64,000 nt of DNA from the NCBI RefSeq assembly GCF_003324485.1, contig NZ_QODK01000002.1, positions 186,001 to 250,000 of the forward strand, written 5' to 3'. The notes under the pieces were generated by a model that saw nothing but the letters and a program-made list of their open reading frames with translations, searched no databases and was not told the DNA's origin. The translations under genes were made by a program, and so were the position numbers. Numbering within the stretch: position 1 is the first letter of the stretch; each line of letters starts with the position of its first letter. Origin of the DNA: Cohaesibacter intestini. GTDB lineage: Bacteria > Pseudomonadota > Alphaproteobacteria > Rhizobiales > Cohaesibacteraceae. Positions 38,219-48,020 of this stretch are shown one piece after another.

Positions 38219-39508
38219 ATGAGTGACAACAAAGCAACATTGAACGTTGGCGATAAGAGCTGGGAATTCCCAATCCATAGCGGGACCATTGGCCCGGATG
38301 TAATCGACGTTTCCAAGCTCTATGCCCAAACTGGCATGTTCACCTATGATCCAGGCTTCACATCGACAGCCTCTTGTGAATCCGAGATCACCTATATTGA
38401 TGGCGACAAAGGCATCCTGCTGTATCGTGGCTATCCAATTGAACAGCTTGCTGAACAGGGAGACTTCTTGGAGACCTGCTTCCTGCTGCTGTATGGCCAC
38501 CTGCCAACGGCGGCTGAAAAGCTCGACTTTGACACCCGTGTGACCCGTCACACCATGGTGCACGAGCAGATGAGCAAATTCTACACCGGTTTCCGCCGTG
38601 ACTCGCACCCGATGGCCATTCTCGTTGGCGTGATTGGCGCTCTGTCGGCCTTCTATCACGACTCCACCGACATCACCGATCCGCATCACCGCATGGTTGC
38701 CTCCCTGCGCATGATTGCCAAGGTGCCGACCCTTGCTGCCATGGCTTACAAATACACCATTGGTCAGCCATTCGTATATCCGCGCAACGATCTGGACTAT
38801 GCAGCCAACTTCCTGCATATGTGCTTCTCCGTGCCAGCCGAGCAATATAACGTGAATCCGGTTCTGGCCCGCGCCATGGACCGCATCTTCACGCTGCATG
38901 CAGACCACGAGCAGAATGCCTCCACCTCCACCGTTCGCTTGGCCGGTTCTTCCGGTGCCAACCCGTTCGGTTGTATCGCTGCCGGCATCGCCTGTCTCTG
39001 GGGTCCTGCCCATGGTGGCGCCAACGAAGCAGCACTGAACATGCTGCACGAAATCGGCACCCCTGATCGCGTGGACGAGTTTGTCCGTCGCGCCAAGGAC
39101 AAGGACGATCCGTTCCGCCTGATGGGCTTTGGTCACCGCGTTTACAAAAACTACGACCCACGCGCCCGCATCATGCAGAGCACCTGTCACGAAGTGCTCA
39201 ATGAACTTGGCATCAAGGACGATCCGACCCTCGAAGTCGCGATGGCTCTGGAAAAAATCGCTCTCAATGATGAATATTTCATCGAGAAGAAACTCTATCC
39301 AAACATCGACTTCTATTCCGGCATCACCCTGCGCGCCCTTGGCTTCCCAGCAGAGATGTTCACCGTGCTGTTCGCTCTGGCCCGTACCGTTGGCTGGATT
39401 GCACAGTGGAAAGAAATGGTCGAAGATCCATCCCAGCGCATCGGTCGCCCACGTCAGCTCTTCTCTGGCGCAACGGCACGCGACTACGAGGCCATCGACA
39501 AGCGCTAA
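38219..39508 (+). CDS. gltA: Citrate synthase
   Basis: Entry step of the citric acid cycle: acetyl-CoA plus oxaloacetate to citrate. The 429-residue protein is the hexameric, NADH-sensitive bacterial type by length. Active-site motifs are present: [50 protein letters not shown], and [17 protein letters not shown] with a catalytic aspartate. The ATG at 38219 has GGGAG at eight bases and gives the usual MSDNKATL start. It follows gltX and converges with lpxB across a strong terminator. Confidence 0.97.
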   Translation: MSDNKATLNVGDKSWEFPIHSGTIGPDVIDVSKLYAQTGMFTYDPGFTSTASCESEITYIDGDKGILLYRGYPIEQLAEQGDFLETCFLLLYGHLPTAAEKLDFDTRVTRHTMVHEQMSKFYTGFRRDSHPMAILVGVIGALSAFYHDSTDITDPHHRMVASLRMIAKVPTLAAMAYKYTIGQPFVYPRNDLDYAANFLHMCFSVPAEQYNVNPVLARAMDRIFTLHADHEQNASTSTVRLAGSSGANPFGCIAAGIACLWGPAHGGANEAALNMLHEIGTPDRVDEFVRRAKDKDDPFRLMGFGHRVYKNYDPRARIMQSTCHEVLNELGIKDDPTLEVAMALEKIALNDEYFIEKKLYPNIDFYSGITLRALGFPAEMFTVLFALARTVGWIAQWKEMVEDPSQRIGRPRQLFSGATARDYEAIDKR

Positions 39509-39529
39509 GAGCGCTTATGCATCAAACGG

Positions 39530-39557
39530 AAAAGGCTCCCATTCGGGAGCCTTTTTT
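39530..39557 (+). terminator. Strong terminator of gltA
   Basis: An 11-bp perfect stem (AAAAGGCTCCC with GGGAGCCTTTT) closed by a tetraloop and followed by more T. It may also end lpxB transcription from the opposite side. Confidence 0.92.
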
Positions 39558-39631
39558 GTATCCACTGCCATGCAACAGGACGGACCTGTTTGGCAAACAA
39601 GTGGTTGAAAAGCCGGATGCAAACCGTTGAT

Positions 39632-40786
39632 CTATTTGGCAAGATGGTCCAGCACAATCCGCGCCACCTGTCCGCTCGGCGTGCCTTCGGGCAATTGCAT
39701 ACGCTCATCCAGCAGCTGCAAGGCGGCCATTTGAGCTGCCCGTTCTTGGCTGTCGGACAACAGCGGGAGCAGATGCGCTGCCAGCGTGTCCGCATTGGCA
39801 TCCTCATCCAGAAATTCCGGAATCGCATTGTGGCCAAGCACCAGATTGGTCAGCACGAAGGAATGGGCCTTGAACAGAAATTTGAGTTTCCCCATCAGCC
39901 AATCGACTTTATAGGCCACAACCATCGGAATGCCTGCGAGCCCCAGTTCCAGCGTCACGGTGCCAGAGGCGGCCAAAGCTGCATGCGCCTGACGGAAGGC
40001 CGCGAACTTCGCCGCTTCTCCCTCCACGATCTCTGGCGTAACGGTCCAGTCTTGCAACCCCTCGTCAATCAGACTGCGCAAATGACTGACCGCAGGCAAG
40101 ATCACCCGTAGATTGGGATGCTGCGCCTTGGCTTGTGCCACCACAGCCCCGAATTCAACCATCAGGCGGCTCACCTCACTGCGCCTTGATCCCGGCAGCA
40201 CCAGCAACACCGGCGCGTCCAGCGGCCCTCTCTCGCCCTCAGACGGCCGCAACACATCCAGCCGTTCAATCAGAGGATGACCAACATAGGAACAGGCAGG
40301 TCCACCAAGATCCTTATGGGCTTGCACTTCGAACGGCAGCAGAGCCAGCACATGGTCGACATAACGGGCCATTTTTTTGGCGCGTCCCGGGCGCCAGGCC
40401 CAGACACTGGGAGATACATAATTGACAATTGGCAAATCCGGACGCTGTTTGCGCACGCGTTTTGCAACGGCATGGGTAAATTCCGGACTGTCAATGATCA
40501 ACAAAAGGTCCGGCTTGGTTGCCAGAATATCGGCAACCACCTCCATGCCACGTCGGTGCAATGCAGGATATTGCTTGATGATGTTGACCAGACCCATGAC
40601 CGCAATGTCTTGCAGCGGAAACAGGCTTTTGAGCCCTTCGGCCTGCATGCGTTCACCAGCCAGCCCGGCAAAGGCAATCTGCCCCCCAGTGGCTGACTTG
40701 AGCGCCAAGACCGCACGCGCCCCAAGCTGGTCGCCGGACTCTTCACCGATCACGATATAGATGAGTGGTCTATTTTGCTCTGCCAC
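39632..40786 (-). CDS. lpxB: Lipid-A-disaccharide synthase
   Basis: GT19 glycosyltransferase that joins UDP-2,3-diacylglucosamine and lipid X to the lipid A disaccharide at the inner membrane. The 384-residue product has the N-terminal IYIVIGEESGDQLGARAV, the IDSPEFTHAVAKRVRKQRP and YVSPSVWAWRPGRAKKMARY segments, LLVLPGSRRSEVSRL and SGTVTLELGLAGIPMVVAYK. I chose a GTG at 40786 because a perfect AAGGAGG lies five bases upstream; the ATG five codons earlier would put that ribosome-binding site inside the gene. It is the last gene of the lpxD-fabZ-lpxA-lpxI-lpxB cluster. Confidence 0.95.
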   Translation of the reverse strand: MAEQNRPLIYIVIGEESGDQLGARAVLALKSATGGQIAFAGLAGERMQAEGLKSLFPLQDIAVMGLVNIIKQYPALHRRGMEVVADILATKPDLLLIIDSPEFTHAVAKRVRKQRPDLPIVNYVSPSVWAWRPGRAKKMARYVDHVLALLPFEVQAHKDLGGPACSYVGHPLIERLDVLRPSEGERGPLDAPVLLVLPGSRRSEVSRLMVEFGAVVAQAKAQHPNLRVILPAVSHLRSLIDEGLQDWTVTPEIVEGEAAKFAAFRQAHAALAASGTVTLELGLAGIPMVVAYKVDWLMGKLKFLFKAHSFVLTNLVLGHNAIPEFLDEDANADTLAAHLLPLLSDSQERAAQMAALQLLDERMQLPEGTPSGQVARIVLDHLAK

Positions 40787-40836
40787 GGCTTCCTCCTTCA
40801 TCACCTGTTTGATGGTTACGAAAGACAATCAACCAA

Positions 40837-41706
40837 TCACAGGCAAATGTCATCCAACCGACGAGATTGCAGGATCAGCCCCGAAGCAACGGCTTTCTGC
40901 ACAGTTTCCTGACGATTGGCACACAAGACCTGACCGGCGGCGCAAATGATCCCCGCCAGACCGGCCCGCTTCACATTCTCAACCGTGCGCGGGCCAATTG
41001 TGGGCATATCGAACCGCAGATCCTGCCCCGGTCGTGCCCGCTTCAACAACAGGCCTTCCTTGCCGAAATTCCAGCGAGCCCGCTTCTGCTCACGGATCTG
41101 AAACACCCGTTCCAGCATCTGGTCGGTGCCCTCAGGCCCTTCCAACGCGAGGATACGTCCGCCAGCCACGACCACTCCCTGCCCGGCATCAAGCGCACCG
41201 GTCAAAATAGCGGCCTCTGATGCCAGCTCGATATCGACTTCCATTTCATAGGATTTGACGGCCCCAACGCATAAGTCGTCGCCCACCACCAGAGACGGCG
41301 CAACATCGGGCACAGCCATCAGACGCAAACCGCGGCGTTCAACGAAATTGGCGACCCCCGCCAACACACCCTCATCACCGCCACCAGCCATGATCTTGAG
41401 TATCTCAGGCAGCGCCTTCACGGCACCAAAATCGAGACGCACGGACTTGAAATCCGGGCGCGAGGTAATTGAACCGATAAACAGCACATCACGGATCTGC
41501 ATTTGCTCAAGCAGTTTGAACAAGCGCCCGATCTCACCCCATTTGAGCCATGTATGGGGATGGCCGGAAATCCGGTCATCCGCCTCACCCACCAAACCAA
41601 ACAGGAAATAGTCACGGCCCGAATTTTTCAGGGCCGCGGCCACCTCGAGCGGAAGATCATGACCGCCGGCAATGATGCCCACCGGCCCATCACCAGGCAT
41701 TGTCAT
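40837..41706 (-). CDS. lpxI: UDP-2,3-diacylglucosamine pyrophosphatase LpxI
   Basis: Hydrolyses UDP-2,3-diacylglucosamine to lipid X; in alphaproteobacteria it replaces LpxH. The 289-residue protein shows GPVGIIAGGHDLPLEVAAAL, LFGLVGEADDRISGHPHTWL, VLFIGSITSRPDFKSVRLDF, MAGGGDEGVLAGVANFVERR and the C-terminal DLRFDMPTIGPRTVENVKRA of the former DUF1009. ATGs at 41706 and 41700 are both possible; the first overlaps the region just before the lpxA stop (41709), so translation is coupled. It lies between lpxA and lpxB. Confidence 0.94.
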   Translation of the reverse strand: MTMPGDGPVGIIAGGHDLPLEVAAALKNSGRDYFLFGLVGEADDRISGHPHTWLKWGEIGRLFKLLEQMQIRDVLFIGSITSRPDFKSVRLDFGAVKALPEILKIMAGGGDEGVLAGVANFVERRGLRLMAVPDVAPSLVVGDDLCVGAVKSYEMEVDIELASEAAILTGALDAGQGVVVAGGRILALEGPEGTDQMLERVFQIREQKRARWNFGKEGLLLKRARPGQDLRFDMPTIGPRTVENVKRAGLAGIICAAGQVLCANRQETVQKAVASGLILQSRRLDDICL

Positions 41707-41708
41707 GG

Positions 41709-42506
41709 CTAGTCTTTTTGGTTGCGTGGCGTGCAAAGCGCCTTCTTGGTATCTGCGCGAATGAAGTCGATGATTTTCATCACATTTTCATCCTCGGCGA
41801 ACATGTTAGCCACATCATCGACCCGCTCGCTGAGTGTGCCTTCATCGGCGAATAGCAAGCGATAGGCGTGACGCAGATTGTGGATCTGCTCACGGCTGAA
41901 CCCGCGACGCTTCAACCCAACAATGTTCAACCCGCCCAAATGGGCCCGGTTGCCAATGGCCGAACCAAATGGAATGAGATCATTCTCAAGCCCGGACATG
42001 CCGCCAACGAAGGAATGTTCACCCACACGCGCAAACTGGATCACTGCAGACATGCCCGCGACAATCGCATGGTCACCAACCTGTACATGGCCAGCCAATG
42101 TTGCATGATTGACCAGAATGACATGATCACCAACAACGCAGTCATGGGCGATATGCGCGCCGACCATCAGATGGCAGAAATCACCCACACGGGTCATGCC
42201 ACCGCCACCCTGGGTGCCCGGATTGATGGTCACATATTCACGAATATTGACATTGTCACCAATGACACATCCAACATCTTCCCCTTCAAACTTCAGGTCC
42301 TGCGGCTTCAGGCCCACAGCAGCGAAAGGAAAGATCTCCACATTCTTGCCAATTGTCGTGTTGCCATCGACAACGACATGAGAATGCAGCTTGCCCCCTG
42401 ACCCGATCGTTACATCTGCGCCAATAACGCAATATGGGCCAATTTCGATATCATCGGCGAGCGTCGCACCCTCGGCAATGATGGCAGTTGGATGTATTGT
42501 TGCCAT
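41709..42506 (-). CDS. lpxA: UDP-N-acetylglucosamine acyltransferase
   Basis: First step of lipid A synthesis, O-acylation of UDP-GlcNAc with a hydroxyacyl chain carried by ACP. The 265-residue protein is a left-handed beta-helix of hexapeptide repeats from [20 protein letters not shown] on. The catalytic histidine lies in GAHIAHDCVVGDH, and a helical C-terminal cap begins at FSREQIHNLRHAYRLL. Its ATG shares one base with the fabZ stop (TAATG), so fabZ and lpxA are translationally coupled. Confidence 0.96.
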   Translation of the reverse strand: MATIHPTAIIAEGATLADDIEIGPYCVIGADVTIGSGGKLHSHVVVDGNTTIGKNVEIFPFAAVGLKPQDLKFEGEDVGCVIGDNVNIREYVTINPGTQGGGGMTRVGDFCHLMVGAHIAHDCVVGDHVILVNHATLAGHVQVGDHAIVAGMSAVIQFARVGEHSFVGGMSGLENDLIPFGSAIGNRAHLGGLNIVGLKRRGFSREQIHNLRHAYRLLFADEGTLSERVDDVANMFAEDENVMKIIDFIRADTKKALCTPRNQKD

Positions 42507-42973
42507 TAGTTATCTTCATTTCCTACGAGCATGGCGCTCACTTCGGCTTCGCAAACCTTGACGCCATCAACCTGGGCTTCGCACGCGAATTTCCAGATGG
42601 TGGCCCGATTGCGGATCTTTTTGACGTGAATATGCACCACATCACCGGGCACGACCGGCTTGCGGAACTTGCATTTGTCGATCGTCATGAAATAGACGAC
42701 GCTTGGCGGGCCCATTTCCTTGCGATTGTTGACGCATAGGGCACCAGCCGTCTGGGCCATCGCCTCAATCAGCAACACGCCTGGCATGACCGGCTGATTG
42801 GGAAAATGGCCTTTGAAATGTGGCTCGTTGATGGTGACATTCTTGATGCCGACACAGCTATCATCGCCGTCCATATCGATGATCTTGTCAATCATCAGGA
42901 AGGGATATCTGTGTGGCAGAAGTTCCATGACGCGCATGATATCTGCGCTATCAAGGGTCTTTTTTTCAGTCAT
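42506..42973 (-). CDS. fabZ: 3-hydroxyacyl-ACP dehydratase FabZ
   Basis: Dehydrates 3-hydroxyacyl-ACP in fatty acid synthesis, drawing on the same hydroxyacyl-ACP pool as LpxA and LpxD. The 155-residue hot-dog-fold protein has the catalytic histidine in [13 protein letters not shown] and glutamate in [15 protein letters not shown], plus [19 protein letters not shown] precedes the ATG. It overlaps lpxA by one base and lies between lpxD and lpxA, the standard order. Confidence 0.96.
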   Translation of the reverse strand: MTEKKTLDSADIMRVMELLPHRYPFLMIDKIIDMDGDDSCVGIKNVTINEPHFKGHFPNQPVMPGVLLIEAMAQTAGALCVNNRKEMGPPSVVYFMTIDKCKFRKPVVPGDVVHIHVKKIRNRATIWKFACEAQVDGVKVCEAEVSAMLVGNEDN

Positions 42974-43105
42974 GTTATCTTCCCTTCAGCACCCACATCC
43001 CGTCCAGATGGCCTGGCCCCTTACCAAGCAGTGCCGATTTTCAGTCTTATACAACAAAGATCAACCATGCCACCAATTTGGCGACCAACAAGCGATCCGA
43101 AGCGA

Positions 43106-44146
43106 TCAGTTGCCCTTTTCAGCGAGCTTTTTCAAGGCCGCCATTTCGCGGAACCATTGCTTGACCGGTTTGGCCGGAACACCACCAAAGCGGCCCCCCG
43201 CAGGTACATCTTCGCGCACCACACTGACCGCGGCGATCTGGGCGCCCATGCCAATTGTGATATGACCGGCAACACCGGACTGACCGCCGATCGCAACGAA
43301 ATCTTCCAGTCGTGTAGACCCGGAGATCCCCACTTGTGACACAAGAACACAATGCCTGCCAACTTCTACATTGTGGCCAATCTGCACCTGATTGTCGATC
43401 TTGGTGCCTTCACCGATGATCGTATCCCGATTGGCTCCACGGTCGATGGTGCTGTTGGCGCCGATTTCGACGTGATCCTGAATGATCACACGACCGACCT
43501 GAGGCACTTTCTTGTGGCCCATCGGGCTCATGGAAAAACCAAACCCATCCTGACCACAGCAGACACCGGGATGAAGGATCACATGATCCCCGACCAGAGA
43601 ATGCTGAATCACGGCATTGGCGCCGATATGACAGTTCCGACCAATGCGCACGCCCTGCCCGATCACCGCATTGGCACCAAGCGTCGTACCGCTTCCAATC
43701 TCGGCACCTGCCCCCACATTGGCACCCGGCTCAATGCAAACACCCTTTTCAACCTTGGCTGTCGGATGAATATGCGCCGCCTGAGATATGCCTCCATCGC
43801 TCTCAAAATAGGGCAGAGGCTTTATCGCCTCCGGATAGAAGGCCGTAGAGACAATGGAAAAGGCGTCATATGGATTGCCGACAACCAGCGCGACAACCCC
43901 TTCGGGCACTTTTGGTGCATAGCGCTTGCTGCACAAGACGGCCGTTGCCTGGGTTGTTTCCAGTAAAGGCAGATATTTCGGATTGTCGAGAAAAGAGATC
44001 TGCCCGCCAAGCGCCGTTTCAATCGGTGCAACCGCATGAATAGCCTCAGACGCATCAACGCCTTCAGGCAACTGAGCAGACACAAGTTCGGCGATCTCGC
44101 CAAGCTTCAGGCTCTCTACTTTATTGAAAAAGGTTGGTTCAGTCAT
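43106..44146 (-). CDS. lpxD: UDP-3-O-acylglucosamine N-acyltransferase
   Basis: Third step of lipid A synthesis, N-acylation of UDP-3-O-acylglucosamine. The 346-residue protein has the N-terminal uridine-binding domain (LKLGEIAELVSAQLP, GGQISFLDNPKYLPLLETTQ). A long hexapeptide beta-helix follows (AHIHPTAKVEKGVCIEPGAN to GHITIGMGAQIAA), with the catalytic histidine expected in VQIGHNVEVGRH. The ATG at 44146 has AAGG about six bases upstream and was preferred to one four codons earlier. bamA lies upstream across a terminator. Confidence 0.95.
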   Translation of the reverse strand: MTEPTFFNKVESLKLGEIAELVSAQLPEGVDASEAIHAVAPIETALGGQISFLDNPKYLPLLETTQATAVLCSKRYAPKVPEGVVALVVGNPYDAFSIVSTAFYPEAIKPLPYFESDGGISQAAHIHPTAKVEKGVCIEPGANVGAGAEIGSGTTLGANAVIGQGVRIGRNCHIGANAVIQHSLVGDHVILHPGVCCGQDGFGFSMSPMGHKKVPQVGRVIIQDHVEIGANSTIDRGANRDTIIGEGTKIDNQVQIGHNVEVGRHCVLVSQVGISGSTRLEDFVAIGGQSGVAGHITIGMGAQIAAVSVVREDVPAGGRFGGVPAKPVKQWFREMAALKKLAEKGN

Positions 44147-44160
44147 GATTGCCTTCATAA

Positions 44161-44194
44161 AAAAAGCCGCCGCCCGAATGAGCAGCGGCTTTTT
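44161..44194 (-). terminator. Hairpin between bamA and lpxD
   Basis: The arms AAAAAGCCGC and GCGGCTTTTT with a 14-base loop and a T run on the minus strand, 18 bases after the bamA stop. It separates bamA from the lpx genes at the transcript level. Confidence 0.85.
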
Positions 44195-44211
44195 AATCTA
44201 TTGTCCATGCA

Positions 44212-46521
44212 TCAGAAATTGGATGCAGCGCCGAAGCGGATGGACTGGGTGTCATCATAGCTTTCTTTCGAAAGCGCATAGGCATAGTCAAGACGCAACA
44301 TGCCAAACGGGCTCGCCCAGATCAGACCGGCACCAATAGAGGACCGGATGCCGCCATTGTCATTGTAGGTGCCGCTTGCAGCATCACTACCAAACAGTGT
44401 GCCAGCGTCAGCAAAAACCGAACCGCTGATACCAACAGTTTCTAGGCCACGGATCGGGAACTGGAGTTCAGCCGTTGCGTTGATATAGGTCTTGCCACCA
44501 ATCGCATCACCGGATGTTTTATCCCGTGGGCCATAACCGTTAGGCGCAAAGCCGCGGATGGTTTCGCCACCCTGGTTAAAGGCATCAAGCAAACGCACAT
44601 CGTCGTTGCCGTAACCTTCAATGTGACCGGCACCGACACGAACCATGCCGACGAGTCCCCAAGCAGGATACAATTCGCGATAATAGCGCGCATCAATGGT
44701 CGAGCGAACGAACTTCACGTCACCGCCAATACCGGCAAATTCCTGATTGAAGCGTGCAAACACACCTTCATTCGGCTTCTGCATATTGTCGAGCGTGTTG
44801 TAGATCAGACGATACCCAACAGCAGACTTGATGGTCGCTCCTTCAGCCTGTGACTGCAGAATGGCAAGCGAAGTACCGGTATAATCGGACAGCTTCTTTC
44901 TCTCATACGTATAGTATGGGTTGAAAGTCAGATCACTGGTGATCGGCAGGCCAAACCGAATGGTTCCGCCGGTCCGCTCATAGTCATATTCGCGGGTCGC
45001 ATTGTCTTCATAAGATTCCCGGAAGACATCGAAACCGGCAGCCATGCGGCGACCAAGGAAATATGGCTCCGTGAAGGAGAAGGAGTAATTCCGTTTACTG
45101 GTACCGAAACCTGTGGCTGCACGCAAAAACTGCCCGCGACCCATGAAGTTTTTCTCGGTGATCGAGATATCCGCGATCAACCCGTCCGTAGTAGAATAAC
45201 CACCACCAATAGCAACGGCGCCCGTACCCTTCTCGACAACCTCGACATTCAGCACCACGCGATCAGACGAGCTGCCCGGGGCGGTACCGATTTCGACCTT
45301 TTCGAAGAAACCAAGTGCATTCAGGCGGCGTTTCGCACGATCCAGCAGAACACGGTTGAAGGCATCACCCTCAGCCATGTCAAACTCGCGTCGAATGACA
45401 TAATCACGCGTCCGGGTGTTGCCACGAATATTGATGCGCTCGATGTAAGCACGCGCGCCTTCATCAACCTGATAAACCAGATTGATGGTTTTGTTCTCAT
45501 AGTCGCGGTCGGCACGAGGGCTTACCCGTGCAAAAGCGTAACCAGACTTGGAAATCTCGATGGTCATGTCTTCGAGCGTATCGGAGACAGCATCCTGACG
45601 ATACACATCACCAGTTTCAGTCTTCAGCTGGGAGCGCAAGGCTTCGGCATCGACATCTGGCACAGCGCTATCGATTTCGACTTCGCCAATTTTATACTGC
45701 TCACCTTCATCAACCGTAATCGAAACGAAAAAGACATTCCGTTCACGATCAAGGTCGGCAATGGAAGAAACAACACGGAAATCAGCGTAACCATGATTGA
45801 GATAGAAATTGCGCAGAAGTTCTTCGTCAGCCGCCAGACGCTCAGCGTCATAGACATCATTCTTGGTGAACCAGCTCAACCAGCCGGTTTCCTTGGTTTT
45901 GATCACCCGTTGCAGACGGCTATCGCTGAATGCCTTGTTGCCAAGAATACTGACGCGGGACACGGCAGTCTTGTCGCCTTCATCAATTTCGAACACCAGA
46001 TCTGAGCGATTGCGTCCCAGATCGATGACCTTTGGCTCAACCTTCGCGCCAAACCGACCGGACCGGCGATAGGCTTCGAGAATACGCTGCGCATCGGTGC
46101 GAATTTTGGTTTCGCTCAGAATGCCGCGGCTTTTCGAGGTAACGATCTGTTCGAGATTCTTGTCTTCGATGCGCTTGTTGCCTTCAAAGGCAATGCGGTT
46201 GATCACCGCATTCTCGACAACGTCAACAATGAGGCTCGAACCACTACGGCGAATTTTGACATCCTGGAACAGGCCGGTCTGGTACAGCGCCTTCAGCGAC
46301 TCATCCACCGCAAAAGCGGTGGCTCGCTGACCTGGCTTGACCTGAATGTAGGACCGGATCGTATCGTCGGAAACGCGGGCATTACCGCGAACGTCAACAC
46401 GGGAAACAGTCTGCGCAAATGCAGGGCTAATACTAAAAAGATCGACGGGACCAAGCGGAACGCCCACACTCATTACTGTTGCTAGAGCCGCTCCCCAAGC
46501 GATGGTCTTTAATTTTTTCAT
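44212..46521 (-). CDS. bamA: Outer membrane protein assembly factor BamA
   Basis: Omp85-family core of the machine that inserts beta-barrels into the outer membrane. The 769-residue protein has a signal peptide (MKKLKTIAWGAALATVMSVG through SPAFA). Five POTRA domains follow, with typical beginnings such as VSRVDVRGNARVSDDTIRSY and INRIAFEGNKRIEDKNL. A C-terminal 16-strand barrel has a DKTSGDAIGGKTYINATAEL segment and ends in phenylalanine (AASNF). The ATG at 46521 gives a clean signal peptide. rseP lies 227 bases upstream. Confidence 0.96.
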   Translation of the reverse strand: MKKLKTIAWGAALATVMSVGVPLGPVDLFSISPAFAQTVSRVDVRGNARVSDDTIRSYIQVKPGQRATAFAVDESLKALYQTGLFQDVKIRRSGSSLIVDVVENAVINRIAFEGNKRIEDKNLEQIVTSKSRGILSETKIRTDAQRILEAYRRSGRFGAKVEPKVIDLGRNRSDLVFEIDEGDKTAVSRVSILGNKAFSDSRLQRVIKTKETGWLSWFTKNDVYDAERLAADEELLRNFYLNHGYADFRVVSSIADLDRERNVFFVSITVDEGEQYKIGEVEIDSAVPDVDAEALRSQLKTETGDVYRQDAVSDTLEDMTIEISKSGYAFARVSPRADRDYENKTINLVYQVDEGARAYIERINIRGNTRTRDYVIRREFDMAEGDAFNRVLLDRAKRRLNALGFFEKVEIGTAPGSSSDRVVLNVEVVEKGTGAVAIGGGYSTTDGLIADISITEKNFMGRGQFLRAATGFGTSKRNYSFSFTEPYFLGRRMAAGFDVFRESYEDNATREYDYERTGGTIRFGLPITSDLTFNPYYTYERKKLSDYTGTSLAILQSQAEGATIKSAVGYRLIYNTLDNMQKPNEGVFARFNQEFAGIGGDVKFVRSTIDARYYRELYPAWGLVGMVRVGAGHIEGYGNDDVRLLDAFNQGGETIRGFAPNGYGPRDKTSGDAIGGKTYINATAELQFPIRGLETVGISGSVFADAGTLFGSDAASGTYNDNGGIRSSIGAGLIWASPFGMLRLDYAYALSKESYDDTQSIRFGAASNF

Positions 46522-46748
46522 CAGCCCAAACACTCTTATATCTGCTTCATCAATTCGTTTTGGACACAAATGTGCCCACGAAATGGAATCTTTATGTTCA
46601 TTAGGGTTTTACCCTGAATCTCACAAGGATCAACCCCCCAAGTTGCCCAATTGGGCTTATGACCACAGTCCGTTGCCGTTAAGCCACATCTTTCTTGTTG
46701 AATCCGCACAAACTTTCCATATGCGCAGACCCAACCAAAAAGAATCCC

Positions 46749-47894
46749 TTAGCGCAAAAATATCTGCGTTATGTCATTGAAAGTTGCAAAAAACATCAAT
46801 GACAACACCATTGCCAATCCAATCTTGAAGCCAAACTCCTGACTCTTGGCAGACAGCGGTTTACCGCGGACAGCTTCAATTGCGTAAAAGGCCAAATGTC
46901 CGCCATCAAGCATCGGAACCGGGAACAAATTGATAAGCCCGATGCTGACTGACAGCATACCGGCCAGATTGACCAGCGCCACAAGACCCAAAGTCGCCAC
47001 CTGCCCGGACACCTGAGCCACGCGGATCGGACCACCCAATTGATCAGCATCTTCCTTGCCAACAAAGATGCGTCCGATATAACCCAGCGTGCGCTCGATG
47101 ATGAAATAGGTTTCTTCCACCCCACCCCACAAAGCTTCTCCCGGACCATATTTTTTCAGCTTCACGTCTTCTGGGCGAGACTGGTGACGAATCCCCAGCA
47201 CGCCGATTTTTTGCTTATTGCCAAACTGATCGGTCACCTCGGTCCGCCGTGGTGTCGTCATCAGGGTAATCAGCTCACCATCGCGATCGACAACGATCTT
47301 CAGGGTATCTTCTGAGCTCAAAGCCACAACCCGCTGAACATCAACGAAGGCCTCGATCTCGGTTCCGTCAATGGACACCATGATGTCACCGGGCTTGAAA
47401 CCGGCTTCCTCAGCGGCACTTTGCTCCACCACACTATCGACACGCGGCACCATCAGCGGCTTGCCATAGGCAAACAGAAGGGTCGCAAAAATGACGATTG
47501 AAAGAAGGAAGTTGGCGAAGGGACCAGCCGCGACGATTGCCGCTCGTGCCCAGAGGGGCTGAGCATGCAGCGATCCATCTCGCGAATCTTTGCCCATAGC
47601 ATCAAGCGCTTCCTGATCGGGAACACTTGCGGCATTTTCATCGCCTTCGAATTTCACATAACCGCCCAAGGGGATAAGGCTGAATTTCCAACGTGTTCCA
47701 TGCTTGTCATAAAAGCCGAACAACTCGCGCCCAAACCCGATCGAGAAGGCCTTGATCGTGACACCGCACCAGCGTCCGACCATGAAGTGACCCAACTCGT
47801 GGAAGAAGACAACGATTGTTAGAACAAACAAGGCGGGAATTGCGTAGCCCAGCAGGCCGGAACCGGCTGAAAACACGCTCTGAAGAAATTCCAT
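46749..47894 (-). CDS. rseP: Site-2 protease RseP (zinc metalloprotease)
   Basis: Intramembrane zinc protease that cuts membrane-anchored proteins, such as anti-sigma factors, within the bilayer. The 381-residue protein has the HELGH zinc motif at residues 32-36 in the first helix, and a periplasmic PDZ domain (VVEQSAAEEAGFKPGDIMVS and IDGTEIEAFVDVQRVV). The third metal ligand lies in PVPMLDGGHLAFYAIEAVRG. GGAGAT precedes the ATG. The substrate is unknown here. It lies between bamA and a hydrolase gene; in relatives dxr is the direct neighbour. Confidence 0.95.
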   Translation of the reverse strand: MEFLQSVFSAGSGLLGYAIPALFVLTIVVFFHELGHFMVGRWCGVTIKAFSIGFGRELFGFYDKHGTRWKFSLIPLGGYVKFEGDENAASVPDQEALDAMGKDSRDGSLHAQPLWARAAIVAAGPFANFLLSIVIFATLLFAYGKPLMVPRVDSVVEQSAAEEAGFKPGDIMVSIDGTEIEAFVDVQRVVALSSEDTLKIVVDRDGELITLMTTPRRTEVTDQFGNKQKIGVLGIRHQSRPEDVKLKKYGPGEALWGGVEETYFIIERTLGYIGRIFVGKEDADQLGGPIRVAQVSGQVATLGLVALVNLAGMLSVSIGLINLFPVPMLDGGHLAFYAIEAVRGKPLSAKSQEFGFKIGLAMVLSLMFFATFNDITQIFLR

Positions 47895-48020
47895 TCATAT
47901 CTCCAATATCTCTGAGGCGAGACAATAATCCTCAGACTCTAAAGAAGGCTTAAATAGGGTGAAATTGCGCAGAGATCAACAGACGAGCCTTACGACTTCC
48001 GGCCTCAATTCACCACAACC

